Shown piece after piece: positions 63,406-64,000 of a stretch of DNA of 64,000 nt (its first letter is position 1; every line of letters begins with the position of its first letter). Source of the DNA: Meandrina meandrites (Eukaryota > Cnidaria > Anthozoa > Scleractinia > Meandrinidae); assembly GCA_963693305.1 (NCBI GenBank), contig OY855905.1, positions 33,558,750-33,622,749 of the forward strand. The letters run 5' to 3'. The notes beneath the pieces are model-generated. The model saw only the letters and a list, made by a program, of their open reading frames with translations, made no database searches and was not told the DNA's origin. A program made the position numbers and the translations under genes.

Positions 63406-63449
63406 ATGTTGCACTCAGCTCAGTGTTCTCCTGAAATTTCACACTGAAG
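63406..63449 (+). CDS. CARF: Possible short third CARF exon
   Basis: A 44-nt open segment between TTTTTGCAG and GTAAGAG continues the split Arg codon of exon 2 in frame and reads RCCTQLSVLLKFHTE. The R-x-x-x-Q-L start is loosely like the segment that follows the CARF domain in known proteins. The similarity is weak, and no further exon was recognised up to the window edge. Confidence 0.35.
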
Positions 63450-64000
63450 GTAAGAGAACTTTTCAAGCTGGTAAAAAAAATTCTGGGAAATCTCAACCAT
63501 TTTGTAGTGTGCCATTTTCTAGTACATGGAACAGAATAATGGGCCAATTCCAAGTTGCATTTTGCCTCAGTTTCAAAACAAGTCTTTGGGCAAAACCATT
63601 CAAATGAAAACAACTTTGATTTGCATGAAAATGGATGTGAATGTGGAACACATTTTCATATGAATGGTTTGGCATGTAGACTCATTTTGAGACAGAGGCA
63701 AATGGCAACTCAGAAATAGCCTATTGACCCCATGCTGATTGGATTTTATTTCATGAGAACTTTATTTTAGCCTTGCAGTCCACTTTCTCCATATATGCAG
63801 GCTCACTGTAAGCTGGAGTCAGCTTTTCACTACATGTTATATGCAAGTAATATTTCTCGCTTCTAAAACTATTTTTACCTTTTTGCATTTGTACCCTTTT
63901 TCATTGTCAATGGACAGAAAGGACAAAATGAAATGACAGCAGTGATTGCTGAATTTTCAAGATTTCTCAGTGGTTCTAGGTGGTAAAGTGCAGTGTTACA
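63450..64000 (+). other. Presumed CARF intron, no further exon recognised
   Basis: AT-rich sequence with only small unrelated frames. The rest of CARF presumably lies beyond the edge. Confidence 0.4.

Overview
The window is eukaryotic nuclear DNA from an animal with introns, almost certainly an anthozoan cnidarian and most likely a stony coral. This is inferred from the gene set, from GT/AG introns, and from tRNA-containing and foldback repeats of the kind that fill anthozoan genomes. No species was identified and no search was run.

Four protein-coding genes could be rebuilt exon by exon. (1) Positions 18526-21412, plus strand: a complete four-exon cytosolic sulfotransferase of 295 residues. 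(2) Positions 28293-33416, plus strand: a six-exon radical-SAM aminomutase of the lysine 2,3-aminomutase (KamA) family with a mitochondrial-type N-terminus. Its frame is cut by one in-frame TAG, after which 61 conserved residues follow in the same frame (33417-33602). (3) Positions 38798-53508, minus strand: a complete eight-exon PDE3-type cyclic-nucleotide phosphodiesterase of 1038 residues, with a membrane N-terminus, phosphorylatable basic-serine patches, the catalytic domain with the PDE3 insert and an acidic tail. (4) From 57922, plus strand: the first exons of a CARF (calcium-responsive transcription factor) gene that runs off the right edge. PDE3 and CARF are divergent, about 4.4 kb apart. 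Both belong to cyclic-nucleotide or calcium signalling, but nothing in the sequence shows co-regulation.

The left 17 kb holds no recognised host gene. It has a foldback element (about 320-772), a decayed Penelope-like retroelement (1531-5262) split by a TIR-bounded insertion (3157-4496) that carries a LINE fragment, a decayed LINE (about 6120-8526) with several insertions and a pentanucleotide tail, a 62-copy 9-bp minisatellite (9486-10043), THAP-type zinc-finger remnants, a Harbinger-type MITE (12059-12836) and two copies of a tRNA-bearing repeat (14125-14282, 15848-16005). The introns and spacers farther right are full of short non-autonomous DNA elements: TA-flanked elements with CAGT-type ends (19334, 22105, 28723, 36410, 38399), a TTAA-flanked element (61875), tiny palindromic elements with 9-bp target duplications (24872, 39528, 41580, 58970 and probably 35618), a tRNA-derived SINE with a 14-bp duplication (44991-45265), and a LINE 3' part (60785-61811).

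Points most worth a second look: the in-frame TAG in the aminomutase gene; the tandem partial duplication of the same gene's second exon, which creates two decoy splice acceptors; the family of micro-palindromes with 9-bp duplications; a perfect 94-bp-arm palindrome just upstream of CARF; and a 42-bp minisatellite lying directly on a PDE3 splice acceptor.
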